Below, in pieces: positions 40,561 to 54,670 of a DNA stretch of 64,000 bases. The notes below the pieces were generated by a model. That model was not told the origin of the DNA, did no database searches, and saw only the letters and a list, made by a program, of their open reading frames with translations. The position numbers and the translations under genes were made by a program. The stretch's first letter is position 1. The number at the start of each line of letters is the position of its first letter. Source of the DNA: Channallabes apus (taxonomy: Eukaryota > Chordata > Actinopteri > Siluriformes > Clariidae). Location of the stretch: positions 25,362,571 through 25,426,570 of the forward strand of contig CM060107.1 of NCBI GenBank assembly GCA_030522415.1, in the 5' to 3' direction.

Positions 40561-43500
40561 CTGTGCAAATTGACAGCAAAGAAAGAAGAATATGAAACTA
40601 TCAAGTACGATTACCAGCAGTAAATGGAAAGATTTTAATAGTTACATGATATCAAAATGTATTCATTAGATCTAGTGTAGATCCAGTGTTGCTTCAGTAC
40701 AAAATTTGGCCCCAGCAGTTTGAGAAAATTGTCATCTGACGGTGTGTTTCAAAGTAAGTGCATTAATTACAAAAAGATGTCCTTCCTGTCCCACAAACTT
40801 AGCAGGGGTGAGTCTGCCACTGCTAAGTTTGCTTCTAGATTTCAGCAGCTTGGAGTGATTGCTGCTAAGGAAGGGTTTTGAATGCCACTGCCACCCCCTA
40901 GTACGTGCACTCTGTCTACGGTGGCCTGTTGTCTTTTGTTTTTGAGGTTTGTGTGCGTGTGTGAACATATTGTTTTTCAATAACACATGCAATATTAAGC
41001 ATTTTATGTTATTTTTCCTTTTTGTCCAGGAAAACTGGCAAAAGTGAAATATTAATTTCAATTACAGATGTTGTCTGCCTTTCCTAATGCTGCACATCTC
41101 TGTGTGTCCTGCAGGGGTCACCCCTCTCAAAGTGCAGATGCCTGCCCTCTCACCCACCATGGAAGAGGGCAACATTGTGAAATGGCTGAAAAAGGAAGGT
41201 GAGACTGAGTTGTTTACTCAGAGAGACAAGGTAGCTTGAATGTTAAATGTTGTAGCATTACCACTTAGCATTGAATGGGGTAAAATTAAATAAATTTGCA
41301 CCACACACTACTTTACATCTTTTTAAAGCAGAGGTTCTCAAAAAGGTGGGAGTCATGGAACCCCTTTATCTTTTCAAAGATTTTAAATGGCCCACTGAAA
41401 CACAATCCAGCTTTTTTTTAATTTATTAAACACTTTTGGTGAATTAATACCTATGACAAGGCAGACAGGCTAATAAAATATTTTATAAAACTAATTAAAT
41501 GAAATTGTAGACATCTTGGCTCTGTGTAAACAGTAGCTCGTCTGAGATGTTGTAGACAACTTGATTTTTTTAAAATAAGTATTTGAGTAAAAAGAAAAAT
41601 CGTAATTACCAAGAGGAAGCATATTCACTCTCTGGCCACTATTAGGTACACCTTGCTAGTACTGGGTTGGATTCCCTTTTCTCTTCAGAACTACTTTAAT
41701 CATTCAAGTCATAGATTCAACAAGAAGCTGGAAACATGTGTAGACCATTTGAGTACAGTGAACTCATTTTCATGGTTAAGAAATCAGTTGATTTAATTGA
41801 GAATTTTTTTTTTGCTGTGTAACATGGTGTATTATCCTTTGGTCATAAAGAGATGGACATGGAAAGCAACAATTATGAGGTAGGTTGTGGCATTAAACAA
41901 TGCTCAGTTGGAATTAAGGGACCCAAAGTTTGCCAGGAAAATATCCCGCACACAATTACACAACCAACTGTCTGAAATCAAATCTTATCAGATTAGGTAG
42001 CCGAGGTGCTGTTTGGAATACCTTGGTTGTAACAAGAGGATATTTGAGTTACTGTTGACTTTCTATCAGCTTTAACCAGTCTGGCTATTTTCCACCGACC
42101 TCTGGCATTAACAAAGCATTTTTGCTCAGAGAACTGCTGCTCACTGAATATTTTCTCACTTTCCAACCATTCTTTGTAAACCAAAGATATGACTGTGCAT
42201 AAAAATACCAGCAGTTTTGGAAATGCTCAGACCAGCCTGTTTGGTACCAACAACCATGCCATGTTCAAAGTCACTTAAATCCCCCGGTTTGAACTTTGTT
42301 ATGGCCGGTGAGTGTATAGAGAAAATAGCAGTGCGCCTAAAGCACTATCTGTAGCACCAAACTTTAGTATGTACAGAGATATTTGTGTGTGTACGTACAA
42401 ATAACAGTGAAATTAGACTTAAGCCAGGACCGGGTTTTTTTGAACTTCTACATTTTCTTATCCATGTAGGAGAATAGGATGATCGGGGTATCAAAAGTTC
42501 ATACAATGCAAGCAAGCAAGGAGACATGACCCTGATCAGTAGCTCATTTACCACTTTAACCAGGACTATCTCTGTGCTATGATGAAGCCTAAATCATGAC
42601 TGATACATTTCATGAATGTTATTCCTGTGTAGATATAAGCATTACTGCTCTTCTAGACCATTTTTACAATCTTGGAGATGAAGCTGAGATTTTATATTAA
42701 TCTATGGTTGGACAGCTGACAGGTGTCAAGATGGGTTTTTTTTAAATCATGGGTTTAATAACCACTATATACATAGCCAATGCATATAACTGCACTAAAA
42801 TAAATAAAAGAATTATTTAATTAATAAAAAAAAAACTTAACAAGTTGCACAGCTTTTCTTAGGTTTCCTCAACTTTTAGAGAATTTTGCTGGCCAAACAA
42901 AATATTTCACATTGATGTTTAGTTGACACATTGTATACCGAGTTCAAAATCTTAAGTTGACTCTACATTCAATTCAATTCAGTTTTATTTGTATAGCGCT
43001 TTTAACAATTGACATTGTCTCAAAACAGCTTTACACAATCAAAAGAATTATTTAAGTTTGTATGGAATGTGAATGTGTATGAATCAAAATGTTCAGATAT
43101 TCCCTGGCGAGCAAGCCCGAGGGCGACAGTGGCAAGGAAAAACTCCCTGAGACGGTAATAGGAAGAAACCTTGAGAGGAACCAGACTCGACAGGGAACCC
43201 ATCCTCATCTGGGTGAAACAGATAGCAGGAAATGATCTGCATTTATACAGTGTTAAGTGTTAGGTTCAGCTATAATAGTTGATGTTAATTGATGTTATAA
43301 TACTTGATGTAAAATGGAGTCCAGTAGTTATTCGAGACTCAGATAGACTTGTAGAAAGTTCCAGTCCTGAACTATCGAATTGTCAAGTCCTCAGAGAAAC
43401 AGCTGACCACACCAGTCGAGGCCAGAACCATCTTCTAAGTATAGAGAATCATCCCCAGACACTAGACGCATCCTAAAGAGACACACGGGGCATCCACGCG

Positions 43501-46500
43501 ATGAGACCTCCAACCAGAAACCGGGCACCAGGATGGATCAGACAGGTCCGGAGGGCAGAGGGAGTCTGGATCACTGGCAGCTCAGGAACCACATGTGTAG
43601 CTCGACAGAGAGAGAGAGAGAAAGAGTGAAAGGGGGAGACAGGGGGAGAGAGGAAAGAGAAAGAGGGGGAGGAAGAGAAGAGGAGGAGAGATTGTGACTG
43701 TGACCATACCTAATTGCAATGTCTAATGTGAATGTATATTTACTGTAGAGTGCAAGCAGGGACTCCGGCAGGACTAACTATGACAGCATAACTAAAAGGG
43801 AGAGCCAGAAGGAAACACAAACATGAGGGCTCCCTGAGATGTAAAGCAAACAATCACCTCACCGTCAACAAACCTGAGTGATCAAATGAGACTGAGGAAG
43901 ACAGCATCTAAACATACCAGTTCACCATAATACTCTACGTCCATGAGTCCCCCAGATCTGCTCCTTTACCTTATGGCAAATCTATTTATAAAATGCTTGG
44001 TTAAATAAATAGGTTTTTAGCCTAGACTTAAACACTGAGACGGTGTCTGAGTCCCGAACACTATTTGGAAGACTATTCCATAATTTTGGGGCTTTGTAAG
44101 AAAAAGCTCCGCCCCCAGCTGTAGTTTTCATAATACGCGGTACTGATAAGCAGCCTGCATCCTTTGACCGAAGTAGGCGTGGCGGATCGTAAGACACTAG
44201 CAGTTCGCTCAGATACTGCGGCGCGAGACCATTTAATGCCTTATATGTCAAGAGTAGTATTTTAAAATCAATGCGAAATTTCACAGGGAGCCAATGCAGT
44301 GAAGATAGGATAGGGGTGATGTGCTCATATCTTCTGGTTCTAGTGAGGACTCTCGCTGCTGCATTTTGGACTAGCTGAAGCTTGTTTATGCATCTAACTG
44401 AACAACCAGACAGTAAGGCATTACAATAGTCCAACCTAGAAGTGATAAAAGCATGAACTAGTTTTTCTGCATCATTTAGCGACAATATATTTCTTATTTT
44501 GGCGATATTTCTAAGGTGAAAGAATGCTATCCTGGTGATATTATCTACATGAGCTTCAAATGAAAGGCTGGAATCTATAATCACGCCGAGGTCTTTTACT
44601 GTTGCACTTGACGGAACAGAAAGGCCATCTAAAGTTACGGTGTGATCTAAGATTTTACATGAAATTCAAATATTTAAATCACCTCAAGTAGTACTGGTTG
44701 TGGGCTCAGGTATATTTATCTAGGGTTGACTTAGCCCAACTTTTTATCTACTCAAAAAATTAGTTGTCTCCCATTGTAGCCCATTGATGTAGTTGGTTTA
44801 AATTATGTTTTTCTATTAAAACAAGTTAGCCTAACAATTAAAACACAAACGTTATTTAAAAAACAGTGATCTGCATAAAACTGGAATACAGGTTTTACGT
44901 TTTTGGAGTAAGACATGCTGAGACATATTCTGGCACATAACTGATCATAACTTTCATTTAGTGTAATCAAAAAGTTGGTATAAGTTTAACTTCAAGCAAA
45001 TACCTAAATACTGCCAAAGTTTCATTCTGCTCATTTACAGTCTTCTGCTGTATGTATGTCTAGCCAGAATTTGTCACACCATCACACAAAATATGGTACA
45101 TATAGACAGGCAGGCAGACATACATACAGACAGAAAATTTTCTGAAGACTGGTTTTGGGTTCTCCAATGTATGAAACGTAAAGATATAATTAAAGCAGTT
45201 TTTTCTGACAAACAAAACCTTTATTATATTTGTATAGCTTTCCAAGTAGCCCTTTGACCTAGGTTTTACAATGGGTCAAAAAAAAACAAATGGTGAACTC
45301 ATTACATGGATGGCACAGTGTTTCCGGATTTTGTTTATTTCTCTCATATAGTGAGATGCACTATATGGCATCTCAGAGCTGTTTGTCCTGATATTGGATT
45401 CCAGCACACTTGTGGTGTGACAAGAACACATCAGTCTGCTTCAATGAGTATTTTAGCCTCAGCTTCCAGAAGTGAGCAAGTGTGAAGTTTGTGCATGACT
45501 GAGTTGATATCCTGCTTGCCTACCCTGACTATTTGGATTTATATTTTCTCCTGTTATTTATTTATTATTTTTTGACCCCTGATCACTCTGAGCTTTATCA
45601 TTAACTATTTGATTGGTTTGTCATATAATTCATGCCTGACAGATCCTGGAAGTAATGGCAGTTTTCTGTATGAATGACACTTGAAGTGATTACAGTTTTG
45701 GGGACCATTGTGTAATGTTAATGTTGGTCCCTCTGGGCTATGGGTTTCAGAATCCAATTTATTGCTTTTAAGTTTTTAAACCTCCCAGCTTCGTTTTGAT
45801 CCATAGTGTACATGCCACACTCAGATTGTGCGTATGTGAGACAGAGAGAAAGGGAGAGACACAGAGACAGACTGAGGGAGAACCCATTGTCTTTTAATTG
45901 CAGTAATTTTTCATGGATAATTAAATGCAAATGTATTCACGAGCACTCCCATGTCTGGAATGCGAGTGTGGATGACGGTACATTATCATGTGCTACTGTG
46001 TTCGATGACCTGCTGTGCAGCACAGAATATCTAGGACCATGGTCATGGAGCACACATAACTTGTTGTAGTTTAAATTTGATGTTGAATATCTAGATGTGG
46101 ATTTCTTCAGGAAGTGTCCTATATCATTTAAATGCATGATTGTATTTTATTGCACATATTGCAGTATGCCATTTTCTCCCTCAGCTTGGAAGATGATGAT
46201 TTTCATTTTAGCCGACAGGTTTTAACAGGGTTTTGAGGTGATCTAATCATGGATTGTCTTTAGACTTTATTCAGTTATACAGGATGATCTTTCCTATGTA
46301 GTGAAGAAATTCCACGCATGTCAAAAAATTACAAATACTAGACATCGTTGCAATTTATTAATTATGTGTGTTTGTATGTGAGCAGGTGAGACAGTGACAG
46401 CTGGCGATGCTCTCTGTGAAATTGAGACAGACAAGGCTGTGGTTACCATGGAATCCAACGACGATGGAATACTAGCTAAAATCCTGGTGAGTGTGTGTGG

Positions 46501-49500
46501 TGGGATGGTTGAAGAAATTAAATGGTTATCGAGTTAAAATGAAACTGATTTCACTATATTAATTATATCCCCTGAGTCCTCTCTCTATAAGCTTTCTCCC
46601 TAATCTCATTTAGAGAGAGAGAGTGTGAGTGTGTGTAAGTATTGCCTCCTCTCATCACAGCTCCTCATTAAGCCTGCTATGGACTGGGGAACAAGGAACA
46701 GTTCCTAAAAAGGCTCTGGCAAATTTTCTGGTTTTGTTACAGTAGTTAGTGCAATAGATGGTCATCCTCTTCCTGGTCTATTACCTTTAGTGTTTTGAGT
46801 ATAGAAGCAGGATTTCTTAAACAGAAGATTTGAGGAATGTGCCTGTGCCCTGTGAATACATCCCTTTTGCCTCTTTATAGTAAAAAGCCTTTCATCAGCA
46901 GATAAAGGAATTGAAAGTCAGGGACTCATTTCCATAATCTAGAGATCCCTGTACAGCTTAAGCAGCTTCCACATTTTGGCATCCATGTTCACTTGCAGTG
47001 GGTTTTGTTAGAATGAATAAATATGCATGTATGTTACATGTAATCCAATCAAAATGGGTAAATATGAAGATATTTTATCATCTTATCATAACATCATGCA
47101 CATGGCACCTACAAGTAAATTTAGTAGCCAGTGTGATTTTATCACTTTCAGTCTTGAAAAAGCAAGTTTAGCCTTTATTCGTCACATATTCAACTGCTTT
47201 TAATTTTTGACTATTTGATGCAATGCTTAGAATAATTTCTGTGTGAAAACAACTCCTCATGCTCACAGAACCAATTTGAGTCCTGGAATATGCCTATGCC
47301 ATCATGACTTAATTTTATTGTCACATAACATTGGTGAGCCTAGACCTGACCAACTGATACAACCCCAGATCATGATGCTGCCTTCAAAGATTGTACATTG
47401 GGCACTTGGCAAGATGGTTCACTTCATACACTTCCCTTCTTACTCTGTTGCACCCATCACTCTGGTATATAGTCAATCTTCTCTCATCAGATCAAATAAC
47501 CTTTTTCCATTGCTCTAGTCTCTATATTCAAAGCCTTTTTGTTCTGATTAGTTTACTAACAAATGGTTTTCTTATGGACATAGCTGTTTAGTCCAAATCA
47601 TATTGTGGGTGAAAATGCTCTTAAGTTTATTATTAAACATAGCTGTCATTTTTTTTTTGCAATGCAATGTAACCAAGCATTGAAGTGATTGGCGTTCAAA
47701 ATTTTCTTTCAGACCTCATTTCTTTCATAAAGTTCACAACTATGCTTTCAGGTTTTAATGATGCGTTGGATAGTAATTTCAAATCAAGTTGTTTTCTTTG
47801 TTGGTACACACTAATACTTTGACCCATCTGAAATGCAAGTTTAATTTCAATTCAGCTGGATTTAATTTAATTTAGTTTTCTTATATTTTAGCCATTCAAA
47901 ATATGATCTGGGAAGTTCACATGGTACAATATAAGACATGTATGTTTCAGTGCATCTCTAAGCTTAAATAGAGTAAAAGGCAAGGCAGGATATGCTCGTT
48001 GATTATATGCCTCAAGGAGCTGTTACCGATTGAAATGCTGATTAAAATAGATGCGTATCTACTGTGTGTGACAAGTCTAAAATTAAGTATTGAGTGGATT
48101 CTGAGTTGATTGATTTTGAATTGTATCGCACAGTGTTATAATCTAAAAAAGAGTGAAGCTGCGATGTGTGAGACTAAGAATGTATTTAATGTAGCCTGTA
48201 CTTGTCGTTGTTATGAAACAAGAATAAATACAGTAAAGAGATTCAGGGGTGCTGTAAGCTTAAATTATAGATTCACATGGCAGGAAATAGTTAGTTTCAC
48301 GTTAGTTAGTTTAGGATTGCACTGCACTCAAAGTGGACCTATTGGACAGAAAGTGACGAAGCAGTTTGGCTATGTTCATGTTAAAAGTCAGATTGTTCAT
48401 TCTGAATTTTTTTTTTTATCAGATTGTATTTGCATGTTAGGATGGTTCACATTTACAATTACAGAAGACTTTATCTGATTCTAACATAGATATGTCTGTT
48501 TTTTGAAACAGCAATCATGCGGACATGGATACATCTTTTCTCGTGCCATTTGGCTTAAAGCACCAGATTTTAATAGAAATATGCTTGGGGATTGCATAAA
48601 GCGTAGCAAGCAGTTAGTTGGCTTTTTTTGTTTTTGTTTGTTTGAGTGAGTGAGGGAGGGAGGGAGGTCCAGCATAAGGAAGAAAGCCAGATACCTTGCT
48701 TATGCTGTTTTAGCACGTTTTGCTAGCACTGGTAAAGTCACTTGAATTCCTCATTCATCTGACATATAATTGAATTTCAAGTGTGTTTTTTTTTTTTTTT
48801 TTTCAAATAATATGCCAATAAGAAAGATATTAGGGAATTATCAGATCATTAGGCTGCGTAAAAACATAGCTAATGAATGTTGTTTTATTTTCCACATTTT
48901 CTCATTTTTCTGTTTGGAGTCCAGCTGAGAGTGATAATGGGAAGTGGGGGTCGTGTGTCTGTCTGGTGGGATGGACTTCATTTGGATGTGCTTTTATGTG
49001 GAGTGCCAGATCAGAAGTGTACAATAAAAAAAAAATATATATATATATGCAGGGTAATTTCACAGTACCACATTTATTTCTTTATTTGGAAAGAAATTGA
49101 GTTGTTTGGACTAAAGTCAATGTGCACTCTGTAGTCACATTAAAATATTGCAGTAAAAAGCTGACCTTTAGACACCCACATATACAGTACACATAAGGAT
49201 ACACACCTCAGCTTCCTCTGCAAGGGAGTTTCCATGACAACAGGCTATGGGAATGGGGGTTGGGGGCTTAAAGTAGGAGCAGAAGAAAAAAAATGGCCTG
49301 AATTGGTTAACCACTTCCATCTGCACCATGAATGCATATTTGTGTTTATTGCCCATATTGATCATAAATAAAATGAGCATGCCTTGCATTGCATTTCTAT
49401 CTTTCTCTTCCTCTCAGAAATGTATGATTTTCATTTAACTGATTTTATATAAGGCGGCTTGGTGGTGTAGTGGTTAGCACTGTTGCCTTGCGCCTCCAGG

Positions 49501-52500
49501 GTCCGTGTTCGATTCTTGGCCAGGCTCGATTCCCGTCTCTGTGTGCTTGGAGTTTGCATGTTCTCCCCGTGTGTGGTGGGTTCCCTCCGGGTACTCCGAT
49601 TTCCTCCCATAGTCCAAAGATATGCAGGTTAGGCAAATTGGCGTTCCCAAATTGCCGTGTGTGTGTGTCCTGCGATGGATTGGCACCCTGTCCAGAGTGT
49701 CCCCGTCTTCTGAGATAGGCTCCAGGTCCCCGCGACCCTGAATACAGGATAAAGCGGTATAGAAGATGAGTGAGTGATTTTATATACTTTAACATAGACG
49801 TTTGGAGAGGTTGTTTTTTTTGGAAAAGTTATTCATGCAGCAATCTGGCACCATGTGAGATTCAATGAATCTCAGCACTTGCTTGTTTAGAAGTGTCCTG
49901 GGAAGCAGCAATATAGATTTTTATTTACAGCTATATCCAAGAATACCTTCTACATCTAAAACACCCATCATTTTCAATAAAATTAAATCCATCATTTTAA
50001 ATCCTTCAATTTGATATAGCTATAATAGTGTTGACATGAAGAGAGTGGCTGTTTGGTAAAGCATTAACCTGAGAAGTGGGATTACGTGAGAGAGAAGCAT
50101 GGGCGGCTGTGTTGATGTGCTAGGTTCAGTAATGTTCCTTTCAGGTTTGTTTCATGTCCAGGAGCAAAAATTGAGCCTACATGATGGCATTGATTTTTCA
50201 GTAATTGCATCCACTGTGTATCTGTGCAATGTGTCTTTAACATCTTAATTTCTCCTAGTGAGATTGCTTTGAATGTCATCTAAAAACAGGTGTTTGTATG
50301 ACCTTAAAGACAGCCTGGCATCGAATCTGACCTTTATCTGGTTGGTGCATACTGCTGGTATTGTGCACACATCATTAATATTGATCCCTCTCTTCCTACC
50401 CCCCCCCCCCCCCAAATTCTCTCAGATTTTTTTCCATTTCACTAATTTCACTTGCCATTTCACTTGCCAGTTTGCCGACTTTTTTTTTTTTTTTTTTTCC
50501 CTTTTATGCAAGTGTTTATAGATGGTTATAATTAATTAAAAGACTAACTAAAGACCCTGTTTGGGTCAGTGAACTCTTGCTACTTTCATTTCATTAGCTG
50601 TCTTTCATTATACCCAGTTTGGTGCTTCCTGTCTTCAGTACAACTGCCAACCACATGCCCTGTGCCCCCATGCCATCTTCCATCTGCCATCTGCAGTTTC
50701 CGTGAGAACCCACCTTTGCTATTTTAACCCCATTTTTTTGGAAAGTGGCAAAAAAAATGCTTTTGTTTTTTCACTAAAAGCATGGGGCACTGGTGGCTCA
50801 GTGGTAGGTGTTTCGCCTGCCATGCGGAAGCCCGGGTTTGATTCCCAGCCAGTGCCCAGACTCCAGCCACTGGATGCAGTGCTGGTCCCAAGCACGAATA
50901 AAATGGCAGGGTTGTGTCAGGAAAGGCATGCGGCATAAAACCTGTGCCAAGCTTGTGTGCGGACTTCAGCCCCGCTGTGGCAACCCCTTGCCGGGAGCAG
51001 CTGAAAGACCAACAATTTTTTTCCCCTAAAACCATTGAAATGTAGTGCTTCTTACATTTGACATATAATAACTTCAGTTGTACCTGCCTTTAAATTACAA
51101 TATGATTCATACAAACATTACATATGTAACCCAGCATCATGTGTTTATATTTAAAATATTTGCTCTGGTTATCTTCTTTATATTATCAAAATGATTCTTG
51201 GGAATGAACCTTGGGGTAAATTTAGGGGATTTCTGTGTCTATTCATTTTAAGCGGGGGCCAGTAGTCGTGACTAGTCTGTTAGCTCTAGATAGATAGCAA
51301 AAATATAGTGCAGAGAGACAAAATACGTATAGTATCCCTTTTTGATCCTTTTGTTCTACATCTGGTCACCAATGATTTGACAAAAGCTAGCTGAAACCAG
51401 ACCATAGAGTGATGGATCATGAAAGCAGTGTGGCAGTATTCCAGTTCATTTGACTTTTCTAAACTGACTAGATGTGTACAATTTAATTTTTTTGGTGAAA
51501 GGACAAATTGCTGATTGTGAATTGCTCTTGTAGGGCCCACTCACCGCTGCTCAGTAAGATCACTTGATAAAAGTATTTTCATATTTCAGTTTTAACTGAG
51601 ACCATTTTAATTTAATATAACAAATCATATTTCTTCTTTTTTGTATTAATAACAGTCCTGATATGCTTAGTGCAACATAATACATTTTTTCATTATTAAG
51701 GGCAGTGTTGCTGTATGTCTTGCAGAAAGCCAGCTCACTGTCACTCTGCCTAGTAACAAGCACCAGAGTGTTTGGTTAGATCATGGAAGTCTATGACCCA
51801 ATCAATACACCTGGTGTATTTTTTATGACGTGAAGAAGTGGGCTTCTTCTCCTACCTTGAGTCTCATATGTGTGATCAGTGATCGTTTTCATGGGCTGCA
51901 AATACACACATACTAGTTTATTATTGCAATGTTTCTCAATTTTTAATTGTTTCCAGCTATTGCCACAAAGAGCAGACCTCTTTCTTTTTAACATCTAAAG
52001 AAAGTATTTGTGAAACAAACAACATTTCAAAGTAGTAGGAGTTAAAACAAAAAGCTAAATCTAATTCATAGTTTGCTGGGGTTTTTTCTATCCAAGTGAT
52101 GGCAGTGTTGAGCTCTTTTTTTCAGCCAGAATCCAATTAAGCTTCATGTGTGACAAAATGAAGAATGAAAGAGAATAGCACTGACTGATCTAGTAAGCAC
52201 AATTTTTCAATCATTATAAATAAGCTTTATAGATGAATAAATCATTCCATGGTGTTTTGATTCCTTGAGAAATTACAAAAATATACTAGGGACATCTTGG
52301 TATTTTTAACCTTAGTATCTGTGATAATTAGGGTGGACTGCAAATAAAAATAAAAATTTCCTATTTAACTTCTCTTAAATAGTAAACTGGAAAATTGTTA
52401 CACTTGCTCAGCTTTTTGTTTATGCCAAGTTTCAGCACTAATGGACAACATTTGGAGGTTGCTTGAGGTTAGTGAAATTCCCTTGACTAGCAATTATAGC

Positions 52501-54610
52501 CTACCACTGTCAGCACAACACGGATGAAATGCTTGTCAGGAAACCATAAACATTTTTGACTTGCATTTATGACAAGTATGTGGGAGGTTCTGGTACACCT
52601 CGTGCAACAGCTGAAGTTCCCTGTTCACATTGTAGCTACCAGTTTGATGGCAAACGCTGCTGGAATTCCGTGGGAAGACACCTGAGGAGTAAATTGGTCT
52701 TGGCATGATTTCTTTTTTTTTTTTTTTTTTTTTTTAGGATTGCAGAAACAAAGCAATTTTTAATATAACTTAGGCAGCGTTTCAAAATGGCTTAAGACTA
52801 AAGAGCCAAGTGGACACAAATTAGCTAGACATCTGGACACATCTTACAGGTAAGCAAGCTGAAGCTGATGTCGAAAGATCTGAAATACCTGAAAATCACA
52901 GGAATATGACTGATGGCCAGATGAATCAGCAGAACATCAAAGATTTCTTGACGTCTCAACAATCCACACCCATGTGTCCTTGTTAAACATCCCATTTTAG
53001 ATTTTGCTATTGTTATGACCACCTCCATCCACTGGATTTTTAAACAGAGCTGTGGAAATTTGCCCATTTGGCCAGAAGAGCATTAGGGATGATTGCGCTC
53101 ATATTGGATAAGAGAATGGTCCAGTATTTCCCAAAGGTGTTCAGGGGGTTTGGTGTCAGGGCTTCATGTAGGCAACTCGAGTTTTTACATTCCAACCCTG
53201 GAAAACCATGCCTTTTTTTATTTTATTTATTTATTTTTTTACCATTCCTTGTGTACTGCAATGTCCTTGTTGCATGCTAGCCCATGTCCTTGGCTCACAT
53301 TTATGTAGTGGCCAGGTGTCCACATACTTTTGGTTTAGAGCTAAGCTCAGCTGTAGTTAAGTCATGCAGTATGCTTTTGAATCATTTTCATAGAAGAAAG
53401 AAGTTGCACTCTGACTGCAGAGATGGATGTTTTGGTCAAATTTGGTAACCCTTTTTTTTTTTTTTCTTTTTCTTTTTTAAACTTAACCATGCAAATACCT
53501 CAGTTTTTTCCGCATCCATGATCTTACCAGGACTTTAGTGTTGTAGCTGAACATCCTTGCTAAGTCACGTTTTAAATACTTCAAAGTAATTGCTGTTTAT
53601 TGATGGTCATTTTATGTGGTTGTTATATGTTTGTGTTATTACAAACCTTACAGAGGTCTCTGGATTTTCTGCTTAATATGTGGCAGCTTTTTTGTTTTTG
53701 TTTGCACAATTTTCAACTTTCTTATATTAAGTGCTTTTATGATTCATAGAGCACATGACTATAAATGAACAAACAAAAGACTCATGGCAAAGTGGGGCTC
53801 ATGCCCTAATATGAGGACATACGGGTCTGGAGATGCTATATTACAGCATAATAAGTACTTTTATAAATCCACACATCTTTTCAGTCATAACAGTTCCTAC
53901 ATCCTACTTGTGTATTGTTTGAATTAGACTCTTGGATACATAATGCTAAACTGTTAACTGGCAACATTTACCTCTAGACCCAAACTAAAGAATTATATTT
54001 TGAAAAACGTCTTTGGTTTGATTTTAGTTTAGGCAAAAATGGGTATCTTTTTTTTATTTTTAGCCAAACTGCTCCTGTAACATTGTGATTCAGTTAAGTA
54101 TTATGTCTGGTCTTAGTCAAGACTTGTTAGAACTGCACCATGTGGAGGAGTGATGACTCAGATGCCATTGAGCCCTTCTTAAACTGATTTATTTCATGCT
54201 TCCTTTTTTATGTATTTACTTTTCATTAATTTTTTTTTCCTTTATTAATTTCACTAGCTTTTTTATTATTTATATCCAAAATAATTAATACTTAGTCAGA
54301 AGTGCTTCCAGTTAATCGAATTGTATTTATAACTTTAAAAGATATCACAACTCTTACACACTAGCTTCTGGCCTTTCAATTGCAGATGTTCAAGGCAAAA
54401 GACCTCAATATTTAAAAATCTCAAGTTTGCATAGAGGATGTCATACCTAAATAGAGGATGTTAAACCACAGATCAGTTTGGAGGAAATGGTCCATGCATG
54501 TTATGATGTTTTATGATGTGAGGGGGATATATTTACAAATATTGTATACATAGTCATTGGTTGAAAAATAAGTGCATTTCTAGAGCTTCTGAACCCTGTC
54601 ATTAATTCTA

Positions 54611-54670
<60 letters not shown>

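Larger units (their letters stand above)
41199..46385 (+). other. pdhx: pdhx intron 2
   Basis: 5187 bp. Contains an internally deleted Tc1-like relic (41624-42314) and a truncated L2-like LINE on the minus strand (42965-44657). Remaining sequence is AT-rich without recognised features. Confidence 0.8.
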
